Shown piece by piece: positions 18,747 through 30,598 of a stretch of 64,000 nucleotides of DNA. The notes beneath the pieces were generated by a model that had not been told where the DNA came from, did not search any database, and worked only from the letters and a program-made list of their open reading frames with translations. Made by a program: the position numbers and the translations under genes. Origin of the DNA: [Mycobacterium] fortunisiensis (GTDB lineage Bacteria; Actinomycetota; Actinomycetes; Mycobacteriales; Mycobacteriaceae). The stretch covers positions 1 to 64,000 of the forward strand of contig NZ_VOMB01000002.1 in NCBI RefSeq assembly GCF_019050325.1. Direction: 5' to 3'. Every line of letters begins with the position of its first letter. Positions within the stretch are counted from its first letter, which is position 1.

Positions 18747-20264
18747 ATGTCTTTTATGTATTGGGAAAGCGTGCCCGGTGAATACGACCTGACGCTCACC
18801 GAGATCACCGGGTCCATCCCGCCGGGGCTCACCGGCACGCTCTATCGCAATGGATCGGGCCGCTGGAACATCGGCGCATCGCAGGTGGACAGTCTGTTCG
18901 ACGCCGACGGCATGGTGGTCGCCTTCGCGATCGACGGCAGCGGGGTGCGCTTCAAGAACCGGTTCGTGCGCACCGAGCACTACGTGACCACCACTGCGGC
19001 CGGGCGGATGGTGAAACGCGGATTCGCCCACCAGCGCCCGGGAGGTATCCGGGCCAACGCATTTCGGCTGCCGGCCAACACCGCCAACACCAACGTGATG
19101 ATCGGAGCGGATCAACTGCTGGCGCTTTGGGAGGGTGGGCGCCCGCACGGCCTGGATCTGGACACTCTCAACACCATCGGCATGTGCAGCCTCGACGGCG
19201 TGCTCAAGGGCCCGATCGGCGCCTATTCGGCGCATCACACCTACGACGCCACGACGGGGTCACGAGTGAACTTCGGGTTCGAACCCTACTTTCCGAGATT
19301 CGACCTGCGACACATCCGCAGTGCGCCGACCAGAGAGGAGAAGCTGAGGCGGCTCAAAGAACTGGTGGGCGAGGCGATTACGCGAGTCCGGTTGCGGTTG
19401 TACGACACCGACGCCCGCGGTGTCACCCGGTACCTGCGGGCGGTCCCACTGCCCGGCATGGGCCTCATCCATGACATGGCATTGACCCCGCGCTACGCGA
19501 TCTTCATGCTGTCCCCGCTGCGGATCAACCCATGGGCGCTACTGGGACACAAATCCTATTGGGATGCCATGCGGTTCAAGCACGGCGAACCGTCCTACTT
19601 CATCCTCGCCCCGCGTGACGGTGGCAGGGTCCGGGTGATCGAGACCGACCCGTTCTACATGTGGCACTACGCCAATGCCTACGAGGACGGCGCCGACGTG
19701 GTGGTGGAACTGCCCCGCTTCGCCCCGGAAACCTTCGGCGGCATGCAGGCCTGGGGCGCCGACACCCGTAGTGACATGGCCCGGCTGTACGAGAACGTCG
19801 CCCCGGAAGCACTACCGGACACCGTGCGGCTCACCCGCTTTCGCATCACCGCCGACGACCGAGTCCACACCGAGCCACTGGCCCCGATGGGTTGCGAGTT
19901 CCCGCAGATCGATCAACGTCGCTCTACCCAACCGCACACCGTCACCTACGTCACCGTGCCGAGCGACGGCGAGGGCAGCGGGGAGGGGATCGGCCGATTC
20001 GACCACGTCGACGGCACCGTACAAACCTACTGCCCGCCCGGCCACAAGCTGGTCGAGCCGATCTTCGTGCCGCGCCCGGGCAGCACCGCCGAGGCTGACG
20101 GATGGGTGCTGAGCGTGGGCTACGACGAGGCGCAGCACCGCAGCCGCCTGATGGTGTTCGACGCGCCGCACCTCGATCACGGGCCGATCGCCGAGGCGTG
20201 GCTGCCATTTCACCTCCCGATGAGCTACCACGGTGGGTTCACCAGCAGGGTGGCCGGGCAGTGA
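18747..20264 (+). CDS. Carotenoid cleavage oxygenase family protein
   Basis: 505 residues, the usual length of bacterial carotenoid/retinoid oxygenases. The four iron-ligand histidines are visible in family context: AHHTYD (163/164), IHDMALT (242), WHYANAYE (307) and SYHGGFTS (495). The N-terminal LTGTLYRNGSGRW segment is also characteristic. Enzymes of this family use non-haem Fe(II) and O2 to cleave double bases in carotenoids, stilbenes or lignin-derived compounds; the substrate here is unknown. M. tuberculosis has a related cytosolic enzyme elsewhere in its genome. The preceding TetR gene is a likely regulator. The stop lies against the convergent acyltransferase gene. Confidence 0.92.
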   Translation: MSFMYWESVPGEYDLTLTEITGSIPPGLTGTLYRNGSGRWNIGASQVDSLFDADGMVVAFAIDGSGVRFKNRFVRTEHYVTTTAAGRMVKRGFAHQRPGGIRANAFRLPANTANTNVMIGADQLLALWEGGRPHGLDLDTLNTIGMCSLDGVLKGPIGAYSAHHTYDATTGSRVNFGFEPYFPRFDLRHIRSAPTREEKLRRLKELVGEAITRVRLRLYDTDARGVTRYLRAVPLPGMGLIHDMALTPRYAIFMLSPLRINPWALLGHKSYWDAMRFKHGEPSYFILAPRDGGRVRVIETDPFYMWHYANAYEDGADVVVELPRFAPETFGGMQAWGADTRSDMARLYENVAPEALPDTVRLTRFRITADDRVHTEPLAPMGCEFPQIDQRRSTQPHTVTYVTVPSDGEGSGEGIGRFDHVDGTVQTYCPPGHKLVEPIFVPRPGSTAEADGWVLSVGYDEAQHRSRLMVFDAPHLDHGPIAEAWLPFHLPMSYHGGFTSRVAGQ

Positions 20265-20265
20265 A

Positions 20266-22416
20266 TCAGTTGGGCGCCAAGGCACTCTCGGCGAGATGCG
20301 CGAGCACCGGAGACAACAGCTCGGAGTATTCGGCGGTGATGTGGTTGTCGTCGCGGAACACCAAGGTGTTGCCGACGATCACCGGGCAGCGTCGGTCGGT
20401 GCAGAAGTACTGGTCCAGACGGGCGTACTGACCGCCGCCGGCCCGCACCGCCGCCATCTCCGCGGCAATACCCTTGTCGTTCATCGCCGTCGAGCGCTCC
20501 GGCGCGCATGCGGTGGCGTCGTCCATATGCGCCGACAAACAGGTGGGCACCGTGGTGTGCGGGTCGGGCACCGGGCCCAGTACCAGCACCCGCGCCCCGG
20601 TTCCGCGCAACTGCGAGACCAGTTGGCGCAATCCGTCCACCCAGGCCGGGTCGTAGCTGACGAACCCGAAATCGGCGCCGTAACGGCGCACCATGTCCAC
20701 CACGATCAGGTGCGGGCGTTCCTGGGCGATCCGGCTCAGCACCTCGGCTCGCCATTGTTTGCACTCGGTGAACTCGCGGTCGAGGTAGGGGCTGAGGATC
20801 GGCAGCTTCATCAGGGGGCAGGTCACCTTGGCGAAAGTCTCCAGGCGCCAGCCTTTTTGCTGTGCGGCGAGGTCCAGCGCGGGGTGCCACATACCGGCAT
20901 GGGAATCCCCGATGAGGGCGACGGTGGTTGGTCCGGCGGCAGCGCCGGAGACGCAGTCCGGCACGGCGATGTCCTGCCAGGACAGCACGCATCCGTTGAC
21001 GAACGCCTCGGGCTTGGTGATGTTGTCCAGGGGCGGAGACAGATTCGCCGGTACCGCGTGCAGGTCCGCCGCGGCGGCGACGGCCGCCTGCACGCGCTGC
21101 TCGGGCGTCAACGTCGGCTCAGCAGAACGAGGGCCGGGCGTTTCGACCGCGACGACCGGTACCGCCGCGGGGCCGGATCCGGTGGGGACCGGCCGCACCG
21201 CCAACAGTGCCAGCCCGGCGCAGACGGCGATCCCGGTGGCCGTGGCCCCCATGGCCAGGCTGCGCCACGACGAGCCCCGCAGTGCGGCGGCGAACCGTGC
21301 CGGGTTCTCGACCAGGTGCAACGTCAGGATCGCCAGGCCGAGCGAGATGAGCACCATCGCGAGCCGACCGCTCAGCCCCAGCCCGTGGCCGAACAGCGCG
21401 GGCGCCAATAGCAATACCGGCCAGTGCCACAGGTACCACGAATACGACACTCGGCCGATGCCGCGCAGCATCGGCTTGGACAGCAGCCGTCCCACCCCCA
21501 GATCGGGTATCGCGCAACCGGCTCCGATCACGAGTGCGGTACCCAGCACCGGCAGCAGTGCCGCCGAGCCGGGGTAGGGCGTGGCCGCGCCGAGTTGGGT
21601 GCACGTGACCACCACCAGCACCAGGCCGCCCCAGCCGACCAGTGCCGCGCAGACCGGGTGCAGCCGGCGCCAGTGCACCGCGGTCAACGCGATCAGACCG
21701 CCGACGGCCAACTCCCAGGCCCGGGTCGGAAGCGAAAAGAACGCCCACGCCGGCAGGGTCCGGGTCCAGGCCAGCGACACCATGAAGGAGGCGGCGGCCA
21801 CCACCGCCAAGACGCCCGCAAACGCCCACGCCGACCGGCCGTCGCGCCCGGTGCGGCGCAGCAGCCAGGCCGTCGCCAGGATCAGGGCCGGCCACAGGAG
21901 ATAGAACTGCTCCTCGACGCCGAGGGACCAGTAGTGCTGCAGCGGGGAGGGAGCGGCATCGGCCGCCAGATAGTCGGTGCCCTCGACGGCGAACCGGTAA
22001 TTGCCGGCATACAGAGCGCCGGCAATCGCGTCGGCGAGCACCGAGCGGGCCTGCAGCGGGGGCAGGAGGGCAGTGGCCGCCGCGGAGGTCGCCACCAGCA
22101 CCAGGGCTGCCGCGGGGAGCAGCCGTCGGGCTCGGGCGGCGTAGAACGTGGCCAGGTGCACGGTGCCGGTGGACGACGCTTCGCCCCACAACATTCCGGT
22201 GATGAGGAAGCCCGACACGACAAAGAACACGTCGACGCCGATGAAGCCGCCACCGAGTCCGGGCACGCCGGCGTGGAACAACACCACCGCGAGCACCGCC
22301 ACCGCCCGCAACCCCTCGATGTCAGGCCGAAACTGCTTGTTCGACAGCAGTTTCCGCCCGCTCGTGGTGCCGGCACGGCGGGGTGGGGACATTTCGGTCG
22401 TGATCACTCTGTTCAC
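20266..22416 (-). CDS. Acyltransferase-3 / SGNH fusion membrane O-acyltransferase
   Basis: 716 residues from GTG 22416; GTG 22407 and ATG 22392 are other possible starts. The N-terminal half (about 30-400) is an acyltransferase-3 domain with about ten transmembrane helices, starting with FRPDIEGLRAVAVLAVVLFH (catalytic His near 48). The C-terminal half (about 420-716) is an extracytoplasmic SGNH domain with GDSHAGMW (Ser 505) and DDNH (His 692). Such OafA-like fusions move acyl groups to the outer face of the membrane and place them on surface glycans or glycolipids. The acceptor here is unknown. It is convergent with the carotenoid oxygenase and divergent from the ribonuclease gene. Confidence 0.9.
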   Translation of the reverse strand: MNRVITTEMSPPRRAGTTSGRKLLSNKQFRPDIEGLRAVAVLAVVLFHAGVPGLGGGFIGVDVFFVVSGFLITGMLWGEASSTGTVHLATFYAARARRLLPAAALVLVATSAAATALLPPLQARSVLADAIAGALYAGNYRFAVEGTDYLAADAAPSPLQHYWSLGVEEQFYLLWPALILATAWLLRRTGRDGRSAWAFAGVLAVVAAASFMVSLAWTRTLPAWAFFSLPTRAWELAVGGLIALTAVHWRRLHPVCAALVGWGGLVLVVVTCTQLGAATPYPGSAALLPVLGTALVIGAGCAIPDLGVGRLLSKPMLRGIGRVSYSWYLWHWPVLLLAPALFGHGLGLSGRLAMVLISLGLAILTLHLVENPARFAAALRGSSWRSLAMGATATGIAVCAGLALLAVRPVPTGSGPAAVPVVAVETPGPRSAEPTLTPEQRVQAAVAAAADLHAVPANLSPPLDNITKPEAFVNGCVLSWQDIAVPDCVSGAAAGPTTVALIGDSHAGMWHPALDLAAQQKGWRLETFAKVTCPLMKLPILSPYLDREFTECKQWRAEVLSRIAQERPHLIVVDMVRRYGADFGFVSYDPAWVDGLRQLVSQLRGTGARVLVLGPVPDPHTTVPTCLSAHMDDATACAPERSTAMNDKGIAAEMAAVRAGGGQYARLDQYFCTDRRCPVIVGNTLVFRDDNHITAEYSELLSPVLAHLAESALAPN

Positions 22417-22488
22417 TCGAGTAACGATGGTCGCACGACAATCAGCGGTGACCCGGGATTTGCGGGCCCAATTGCTAGCCTCGTGCCG

Positions 22489-22866
22489 ATGGGACGATCA
22501 CGCCTGGCGGTACTGGCAGTGCTGTGCGGCCTGCTGTCGGGTTGCTGCGCGCCGACGCAACCTGCGGCCGACGGCACCTGTGACCTCAGCGGCCTTCCAC
22601 CCGAAGCGGACAAGACGGTGCAGCTCATCGAATCCGGCGGGCCGTTCCCGTACCCGCGCAACGACGGCGTCGTCTTCGGAAACTACGAGGGTCGGCTGCC
22701 CCAGCATGAACGGGGCTACTACCACGAGTACACGGTGCCGACGCCGGGCATCAAACACCGCGGCAAGCGACGCATCGTCACCGGCGGCCAGCCGCCGACC
22801 GATCCTGCCGAGTTCTATTACACCGGCGACCATTACGAGTCCTTCTGCCTGATCGGAGGCACGTGA
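22489..22866 (+). CDS. Secreted lipoprotein ribonuclease (barnase/RNase Sa type)
   Basis: 125 residues. A signal peptide with lipobox LSGC suggests lipidation at Cys19 and anchoring outside the membrane. The mature part is a compact microbial guanyl-specific ribonuclease of the barnase/RNase Sa family: IESGGPFPYPRNDGVVF (48-63), the catalytic base in YYHEYTV (Glu80), the arginine in GKRRIVTGG (94/95) and the general acid in GDHYESF (His115). The reaction is cleavage of single-stranded RNA after G. Its stop overlaps the next gene, a barstar homologue, in GTGA form. That fits a toxin and cognate inhibitor made together to protect the cytoplasm. Confidence 0.9.
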   Translation: MGRSRLAVLAVLCGLLSGCCAPTQPAADGTCDLSGLPPEADKTVQLIESGGPFPYPRNDGVVFGNYEGRLPQHERGYYHEYTVPTPGIKHRGKRRIVTGGQPPTDPAEFYYTGDHYESFCLIGGT

Positions 22867-23141
22867 AGACGTATCGGATCGACGGCACCAAGGTGGCGTC
22901 CAGGGCGGATTTCTTCACCGAGATCGGTCGTGCGGTCAACGGCGACGGCGGCTACTTCGGATCCAACCTCGATGCGTTGGCCGACTGCCTGCGCGGCGGC
23001 TTCGGCACTCCCGAGGACCACAAGTTCCGTTTCGTCATGACCTCCTATCGCAACGTCAAAGACGCGCTGGGGGAGGACACGTGGCGCACCGTGCTGACGA
23101 TCTTCGCCACCGAGGGCGTCGATCTCTGGCTGGAGAACTGA
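22863..23141 (+). CDS. Barstar-family ribonuclease inhibitor
   Basis: 92 residues from GTG 22863, overlapping the ribonuclease stop by four bases. It resembles barstar: a small acidic alpha/beta protein with IDGTKVASRADFFTEIGRAV, then GYFGSNLDALADCLRGG, the helix-loop that in barstar plugs the RNase active site. It has no signal peptide, so it would stay in the cytoplasm and neutralise unexported RNase. The overlap and the family match make it the cognate inhibitor of the gene before it. It is convergent with the next gene, with 3 bases between stops. Confidence 0.9.
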   Translation: MKTYRIDGTKVASRADFFTEIGRAVNGDGGYFGSNLDALADCLRGGFGTPEDHKFRFVMTSYRNVKDALGEDTWRTVLTIFATEGVDLWLEN

Positions 23142-23144
23142 ACC

Positions 23145-24224
23145 TCAGTTGAATGCCAGCCAGCTGGGCAGTGCCCGCTCGCGCGAATCGCACAGCACCT
23201 GACGGGTGTCGCAATTGCCGCGGGGGGAACCGGCGCCGCTCCACATGCCGCCGGTGTCGCGGCGCAACACGATCGCCGACGAGCCGCCGCCGTCGAGCAG
23301 CAGCGCGTTGTCGGCACCGAGGGCGCGGAACATGTCCTGCATGTTGTCCGGGGTGTAGCTGCCGCCCTGGAAGACGTAGAGCTGATCGGTGGCCCGGTTG
23401 TAGCCGACGGCGGTGCGCGCCGCGCTGGGCCCGGGATCGTTGAGCTGGCCGGTGTCACCGGGGGCGAGCAGCCCGAGGCCGGCCACCGCGACGAATCGGG
23501 CGTTCTGATCCAGCAGCCGCTGGATCACCGGTGAGGCCGAGTCATAGTCGTCCGGCCCCTTGGGCATCACCACGTAGGGAGCCCCGCCCATCGGCAGGAT
23601 CATCGTGGCCAGCGCGGCCCAGCGCTCGTCGCCACCGGACAGGCCCTGCTTGCCGGCGTAGGCCAGGGTGCCGGTGACCGCGGCATTGGCCCGGCCCTGG
23701 CCGCGGGTGTTGTCCACGTAGGCGCCCAGCGGGGAGGAGCATTTGGTGTCGCGCCACGATCCGGCCTTCTGGCCGCGCACGTCGAAGAAGTTGGCGTTGA
23801 CCGCGATGGTCGGCTGGCCGAGCACCTGCCAGGCCGCGAGCGGGGCATAGGTTTCCGACGCCTGCCACAGCCCTTCGCTGGTCCGCGCGCCGGGAGTGCG
23901 TTCACACCGGGACTGGTAGCCCTGATGGCTGTCGACCAGAAGCCGCGGGTTGAGCCGGCCGGAAGCGTTCTTCATCACCATCAGGTGGCCGCCGTTGTTC
24001 AGCGTGTACGCGCGTCCGTCGGCCGCCAGGAACGGTGCGGCGAACTGGCCGCCGAAGTTGTAGACGAGGTAGGAGCCTTTGGTGTTGGCGATCGCGCCGA
24101 GCAACAGGGCCTTGGCATCTTCGGCCCGCGCTACCGGGGAGCCGGTGGTGGCCAGGGCGGCGCAGACGGCAACGGTGGCCACGCTCGCGACCGCACGCTT
24201 GAGGAGTTTTGCCAGTCCTGGCAC
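23145..24224 (-). CDS. Secreted phosphodiester glycosidase-family protein (NAGPA-like)
   Basis: 359 residues. A signal peptide with a basic start and a hydrophobic core ends near ARAED (about residue 34). The C-terminal half resembles the phosphodiester glycosidase (NAGPA) domain: AVNANFFDVRG, then RTAVGYNRA, then LLLDGGGSSAIVLRRD. Six or so Cys in the exported part could form disulfides. Relatives remove N-acetylglucosamine from phosphodiester-linked sugars, or act on the cell envelope or exopolysaccharides; the substrate here is not known. A low-complexity, A/T-richer spacer separates it from the GDT1 gene. Confidence 0.75.
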   Translation of the reverse strand: MPGLAKLLKRAVASVATVAVCAALATTGSPVARAEDAKALLLGAIANTKGSYLVYNFGGQFAAPFLAADGRAYTLNNGGHLMVMKNASGRLNPRLLVDSHQGYQSRCERTPGARTSEGLWQASETYAPLAAWQVLGQPTIAVNANFFDVRGQKAGSWRDTKCSSPLGAYVDNTRGQGRANAAVTGTLAYAGKQGLSGGDERWAALATMILPMGGAPYVVMPKGPDDYDSASPVIQRLLDQNARFVAVAGLGLLAPGDTGQLNDPGPSAARTAVGYNRATDQLYVFQGGSYTPDNMQDMFRALGADNALLLDGGGSSAIVLRRDTGGMWSGAGSPRGNCDTRQVLCDSRERALPSWLAFN

Positions 24225-24287
24225 GAATTACACAATAACCACACAGGAAACTCTGTCAACATGCGTAACAGCCAGGTCACGGCGGGG

Positions 24288-25019
24288 TCAAGGGGCTATC
24301 GCGTCGGAGTCGTCCAGATTAGCTGGGCTGCTTGCCGACGGCTTCCGCAGCGCGGCCGGGCGCAAAGCGGCGGGCAGGGCATAAAGGCAGGCCGCGGCCA
24401 GCGCCGTGACGCCCACCGCGGCCGCCGTGACCACCAGGGCCGGGGCCGACGGCAACGCGCCCTCCAGCAGCATCGAGACGCCGAAGACCACGAACAGTGC
24501 GGCGGCTCCGAGTTGGATGGCCCGTTCCGGCAGGTGCTTGCCCGCGATCGCCCCGACCGCGATGGCCAACGCATCGGCGGCCACCATGCCGATCGTCGAG
24601 CCGATCCACACCCCCACCCAGTCGTTGTCGGCGGCCAGGGTGATCGTGGCCAGCATTGTCTTGTCGCCCAGCTCGGCGAGCAGGAACGCCGAGGTGACGG
24701 TGAGGAACGCCGGGGCGTTCGAGCGCTGGGCCCGGGTGGCCTCGTCCTCGGACAGCTTGTCCCCGCGCAGCGTCCACAGCCCGAAGAACACGAAGGTGAT
24801 CCCGGCGAGGATGCCCAGCAGGTGCGTCGGCAGTGCCGCGCCCAGGTAATGCCCGACGGCGACGGAGATCAAGTGCACCGCGGTGGTGGCCGCGGTGATG
24901 CCGACCAGAACCACCCACCAGCGGTAGCGCAACGCAAACGTCATGGCCATCAGCTGGGACTTGTCGCCCAGTTCGGCGACAAAGATGACGGCGAAGCTCA
25001 AGAACAGCGCAGCGAGCAC
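24288..25019 (-). CDS. GDT1/UPF0016 family cation exporter (likely Mn2+)
   Basis: 243 residues from GTG 25019, seven bases after a good ribosome site (GAGGAG, 25032-25027). An in-frame extension to 25112 would run through the riboswitch and is rejected. The two halves are related, each with three predicted helices and the family signature ELGDK followed by S or T (16-21 and 116-121). The family (yeast Gdt1, human TMEM165, bacterial MneA-type proteins) exports Mn2+ or exchanges Ca2+/Mn2+ for protons. The yybP-ykoY riboswitch in the leader supports manganese as substrate. The C-terminus carries a short polar tail. Confidence 0.88.
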   Translation of the reverse strand: MLAALFLSFAVIFVAELGDKSQLMAMTFALRYRWWVVLVGITAATTAVHLISVAVGHYLGAALPTHLLGILAGITFVFFGLWTLRGDKLSEDEATRAQRSNAPAFLTVTSAFLLAELGDKTMLATITLAADNDWVGVWIGSTIGMVAADALAIAVGAIAGKHLPERAIQLGAAALFVVFGVSMLLEGALPSAPALVVTAAAVGVTALAAACLYALPAALRPAALRKPSASSPANLDDSDAIAP

Positions 25020-25096
25020 GCACCAACTCCTCGGTCGTTGGCTGCCGCTGGGGGCTGAACAGATGCCTCCGGCCGGCAAACCAATCGGTCTACGGC

Positions 25097-25214
25097 CGAA
25101 GGTCTCGCCCACCGGCCGATGACCGGTTCGGATAGCCGGGCCGTTGTCTCGCGTCGTCTCACATTGCCGCGCGGCCAGTATGTCGAATATCCGATTGGGG
25201 GCTACTCCCCTTCG
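25097..25214 (-). promoter_or_regulatory. yybP-ykoY (Mn2+) riboswitch
   Basis: On the minus strand the leader begins CGAAGGGGAGTAGC (from 25214) and ends with GGGCGAGACCTTCG (to 25097). These are the two conserved segments of the yybP-ykoY aptamer. The outer arms CGAAGG and CCTTCG pair to form P1, and GGAGTAGC and GCGAGA sit at the ligand-side ends of the two conserved loops. The aptamer is about 118 nt long and lies 77 bases before the GTG of the GDT1-type exporter. Known function: binds Mn2+ and turns on manganese-efflux genes. A small inverted repeat (CTTAT-N6-ATAAG, 25273-25288) lies further upstream near the expected promoter. Confidence 0.9.
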
Positions 25215-25334
25215 CTGCGGTCCACCATACGCAGACCGTCGAGGTGGCGCAAACCCTCTCGCGCCGAAAGAGCTTATCGGCCAATAAGTTTGGGATCTGA
25301 CACGAGAAAGTTCGGGTGTCCTGACAAATCTGCG

Positions 25335-27701
<2,367 letters not shown>

Positions 27702-27704
27702 CGG

Positions 27705-28120
27705 CTAGGGCAACTCCTGAATGCGGATCATGGTTCCGGCCGGGTCGCGAACGGCGCAGTCACGCACGCCGTAGGGCTGATCGGTCGGTTCCTGGACTAT
27801 CTCGGTGTCGGTGGCCTGCAACTTCTCGAACGTGGCGTCCAGATCCTTGGTGGCGAGCACGACGATCGCGTAGGTGCCCTTGGCCATCATCTCGGCGATC
27901 AGGCGGCGCTCGTCGTCGGTGATACCCGGGTCGGCGGCAGGCGGGTGCAGCACGATGGAGGTGTCGGGCTGGCCGGCCGGTCCGACGGTGATCCAGCGCA
28001 TCTTGCCGCCGCCCACGTCGAGGCGGACCTCGAAGCCGAGCACGTCACGGTAGAAGGCGAGAGATGCCTCGGGATCGTCATGCGGCAGGAACGTGTTGTG
28101 AATTCTGATATCTGAGATGG

Positions 28121-28124
<4 letters not shown>
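27705..28124 (-). CDS. VOC-family (glyoxalase-fold) protein
   Basis: 139 residues. Single VOC module: IHNTFLPHDDPEASLAFYRDVLGFEVRL at the start, then a central strand-rich part and the end VRDPAGTMIRIQELP. Possible metal ligands include a His near the start and a Glu in the last strand. The family covers glyoxalases, dioxygenases and resistance proteins, so the reaction is not predicted. The ATG overlaps the AraC stop (ATGA), so it is translationally coupled and probably a target of that regulator. The UvrA-like gene follows after only 3 bases. Confidence 0.85.
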
Positions 28125-28590
<466 letters not shown>

Positions 28591-28594
<4 letters not shown>

Positions 28595-29847
28595 GGCGAC
28601 AGTCGATACACCGCGCCGGCGTAGTCGTCGGTGATGTAGACCGCACCGTCGGGCCCGGCGACCGCGGCCACCGGCCGTCCCCAGCGGCTGCCGTCGTCGG
28701 CCTGGAATCCCCCGACCAAGGTCTGCTGCGGGCCCAATGTGCCGTTGCGCCAACCAAAGAACGACACCTCGGGGGCCTGCGGGTGCTGCCGGTTCCAGGA
28801 GCCGTGCACCCCGATCAACGCGCCCGCCCCGTAGGGCTGGGGCAACTCGGCGAAGCTCATGCCCAACGGCGCCGAATGCGCGCCCAGCGTCTGCTCGACC
28901 GGGGGCAGCGCCGCACAGTCCAGCTTGCTGCCGTCGGCGTTGGTCTGGAGGTCGCGGAGGAAACCGGCCGGCGGTGGGCCGTCGGGATTGCAATACGGCC
29001 AACCCAATTCGCGCCCCGGTGTCAGCTTCGCGACCGACTCCGGCGGGTGGTCGTCCACGTAGTCCTGACGTACCCGGCCCTGCGGGTCGGCCACGTTGTC
29101 GCGGTTGTTCACCGCTGTCCACAGCGAGCCGTCCGGCGCGAAGGCCAGGCCCGTCCCGTTGCGCACCCCGGTGGCGAACGGCGTGGCCGGCCCACCGCCG
29201 GGCGGCACCCGCATGATGGTCGCCCGGGGCGGGGTGGCGGTGCGGTCCTCGGCGGTGATGTTGCCGGCCGACCCGATCGAAAAGAACACCGCACCATCGG
29301 ATCCCACGACCACACTCTTGAGTGCATGGGCGTAGGCGCCGTGCAGGTCGGGGCTCTTGGCGTCGGGGAGGCCTTCGGCGACGGTGCGGCGGTTGCGTGC
29401 CTGTCCGTCGATGTAGTCGTAGGAATCGATGCGGTTGCTCTCGGCCACGTACAGCGTCGACCCCGCGAAGAACAGGCCGTGCGGCTGCTCCAGCCCGTCG
29501 AGCAACGTGTGCTGGTCGGGACGCACCGTCAACACGTCGCCGGTTTCGGGCACAGACACCAGTAACGCACCGTCCGGGGCGAACGCCGCCATCCTCGCCT
29601 TGGGCACCCGGGCGATCACCTCGATGGTCCACCCGGCCGGGATCTGGGCGCGGCGCGGCTCGTCGAGTGGAGCCTGGGCGAACTGGTCAGGTACCTGCAC
29701 GAGAACCGAGGCCAGGCCCGCGGGCGGCTGTTCAGAACTCGACGGTGACGGTGACGGCGGCGCGGCAGTGTCGGACTGCGTGCCACACGCGGCCAGTGCG
29801 GCCGCGGTGATCAGTGCCGTCGCGCTACGCGCCGCCCAAACCCGCAT
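28591..29847 (-). CDS. PQQ-dependent-type sugar (sorbosone) dehydrogenase lipoprotein
   Basis: 418 residues. The signal peptide has a lipobox (LAAC, Cys21) followed by a Ser/Pro-rich linker. The main domain is a glucose/sorbosone dehydrogenase-type beta-propeller: GWTIEVIARVPKARMAAFAP, GLEQPHGLFF, GTGLAFAPDGSLW, ELGWPYCNPDG, IGVHGSWNR. It would be anchored on the outer membrane face. Homologues oxidise sugars with PQQ or act as sugar-binding propellers; whether PQQ is made in this organism cannot be seen. Its start overlaps the pirin stop by 23 bases and its end overlaps the AraC start. Confidence 0.85.
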
Positions 29848-30538
29848 TCATCTCCCAGACCAGGATCTCGGCTTCGGTGTCCGCGGTGACGCGCTGACCG
29901 GCCGAATCGGTCAGGCGTGCGGCGTCGCCGTCGGCCAGCGGGCCGGAGCCCTCCAGCGTGACGGTCCCGCGGGCGACGAACAGGTGCACGTAGCGAGCCT
30001 CGGGCAGCGTCACCGAGTCGCTCGGCTGCAGCCGGGCGCCGTAGAGCGTGGCGTTGCGGTTGTGCAGGGCGACGGCGGCGTCGAGCGCGCCGGAGGCGAT
30101 CGGGCTGAGCGCGGCGCCCAGTTCGATCTCCTGCTGCTGATAGCCCGGCGTCACCCCGGCGGTGTCCGGGAGCACCCACATCTGCACGAAATGCACGGGC
30201 TCGGTGCCGGATCCGTTCATCTCCGAATGCTGCACCCCGGTGCCCGCCGACATCCGTTGTGCCAGACCCGGATAGATCACTCCGGAGTTGCCCATCGAAT
30301 CCTCGTGCGCCAGCCGGCCCGAGAGCACCCACGTGACGATCTCCATGTCGCGGTGCGGGTGGGTGCCAAAACCGGCGCCCGGCGCCACGATGTCGTCGTT
30401 GTTCACCAGCAACAGGCCGTGATGGGTGTTGGCCGGGTCGTAGTAGTCGGCGAACGAGAACGAATGCCGGGACTGCAGCCAGTCGGTCCGGCTGATGCCA
30501 CGGTCCGCGGCGCGCCGGACATCAACCCTGGAAGCCAT
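29825..30538 (-). CDS. Pirin family protein (Rv0181c type)
   Basis: 237 residues. Typical bicupin pirin of the YhhW type. The N-terminal cupin carries the metal-binding residues HPHRDMEIVTWVLSGRLAHED (about 60-80) and GTGVQHSEMN (about 100-110). Pirins bind Fe or another metal; some show quercetin dioxygenase activity. M. tuberculosis has a pirin, Rv0181c, directly before sigG; here the order is kept but about 5 kb of other genes intervene. It is the first gene of a minus-strand operon of four (pirin, sugar dehydrogenase, AraC, VOC). Confidence 0.9.
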   Translation of the reverse strand: MASRVDVRRAADRGISRTDWLQSRHSFSFADYYDPANTHHGLLLVNNDDIVAPGAGFGTHPHRDMEIVTWVLSGRLAHEDSMGNSGVIYPGLAQRMSAGTGVQHSEMNGSGTEPVHFVQMWVLPDTAGVTPGYQQQEIELGAALSPIASGALDAAVALHNRNATLYGARLQPSDSVTLPEARYVHLFVARGTVTLEGSGPLADGDAARLTDSAGQRVTADTEAEILVWEMNAGLGGA

Positions 30539-30598
30539 GGCGCCAGCCTACCGAGGGCGGGCCCGACCGACCGGTGGATAGGCCTTTAGTCTGTTGGC

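Noticed and set aside
25020..25112. N-terminal extension of the GDT1-type protein
   Set aside because: It lies in the riboswitch leader; the ribosome site GAGGAG stands just before GTG 25019.
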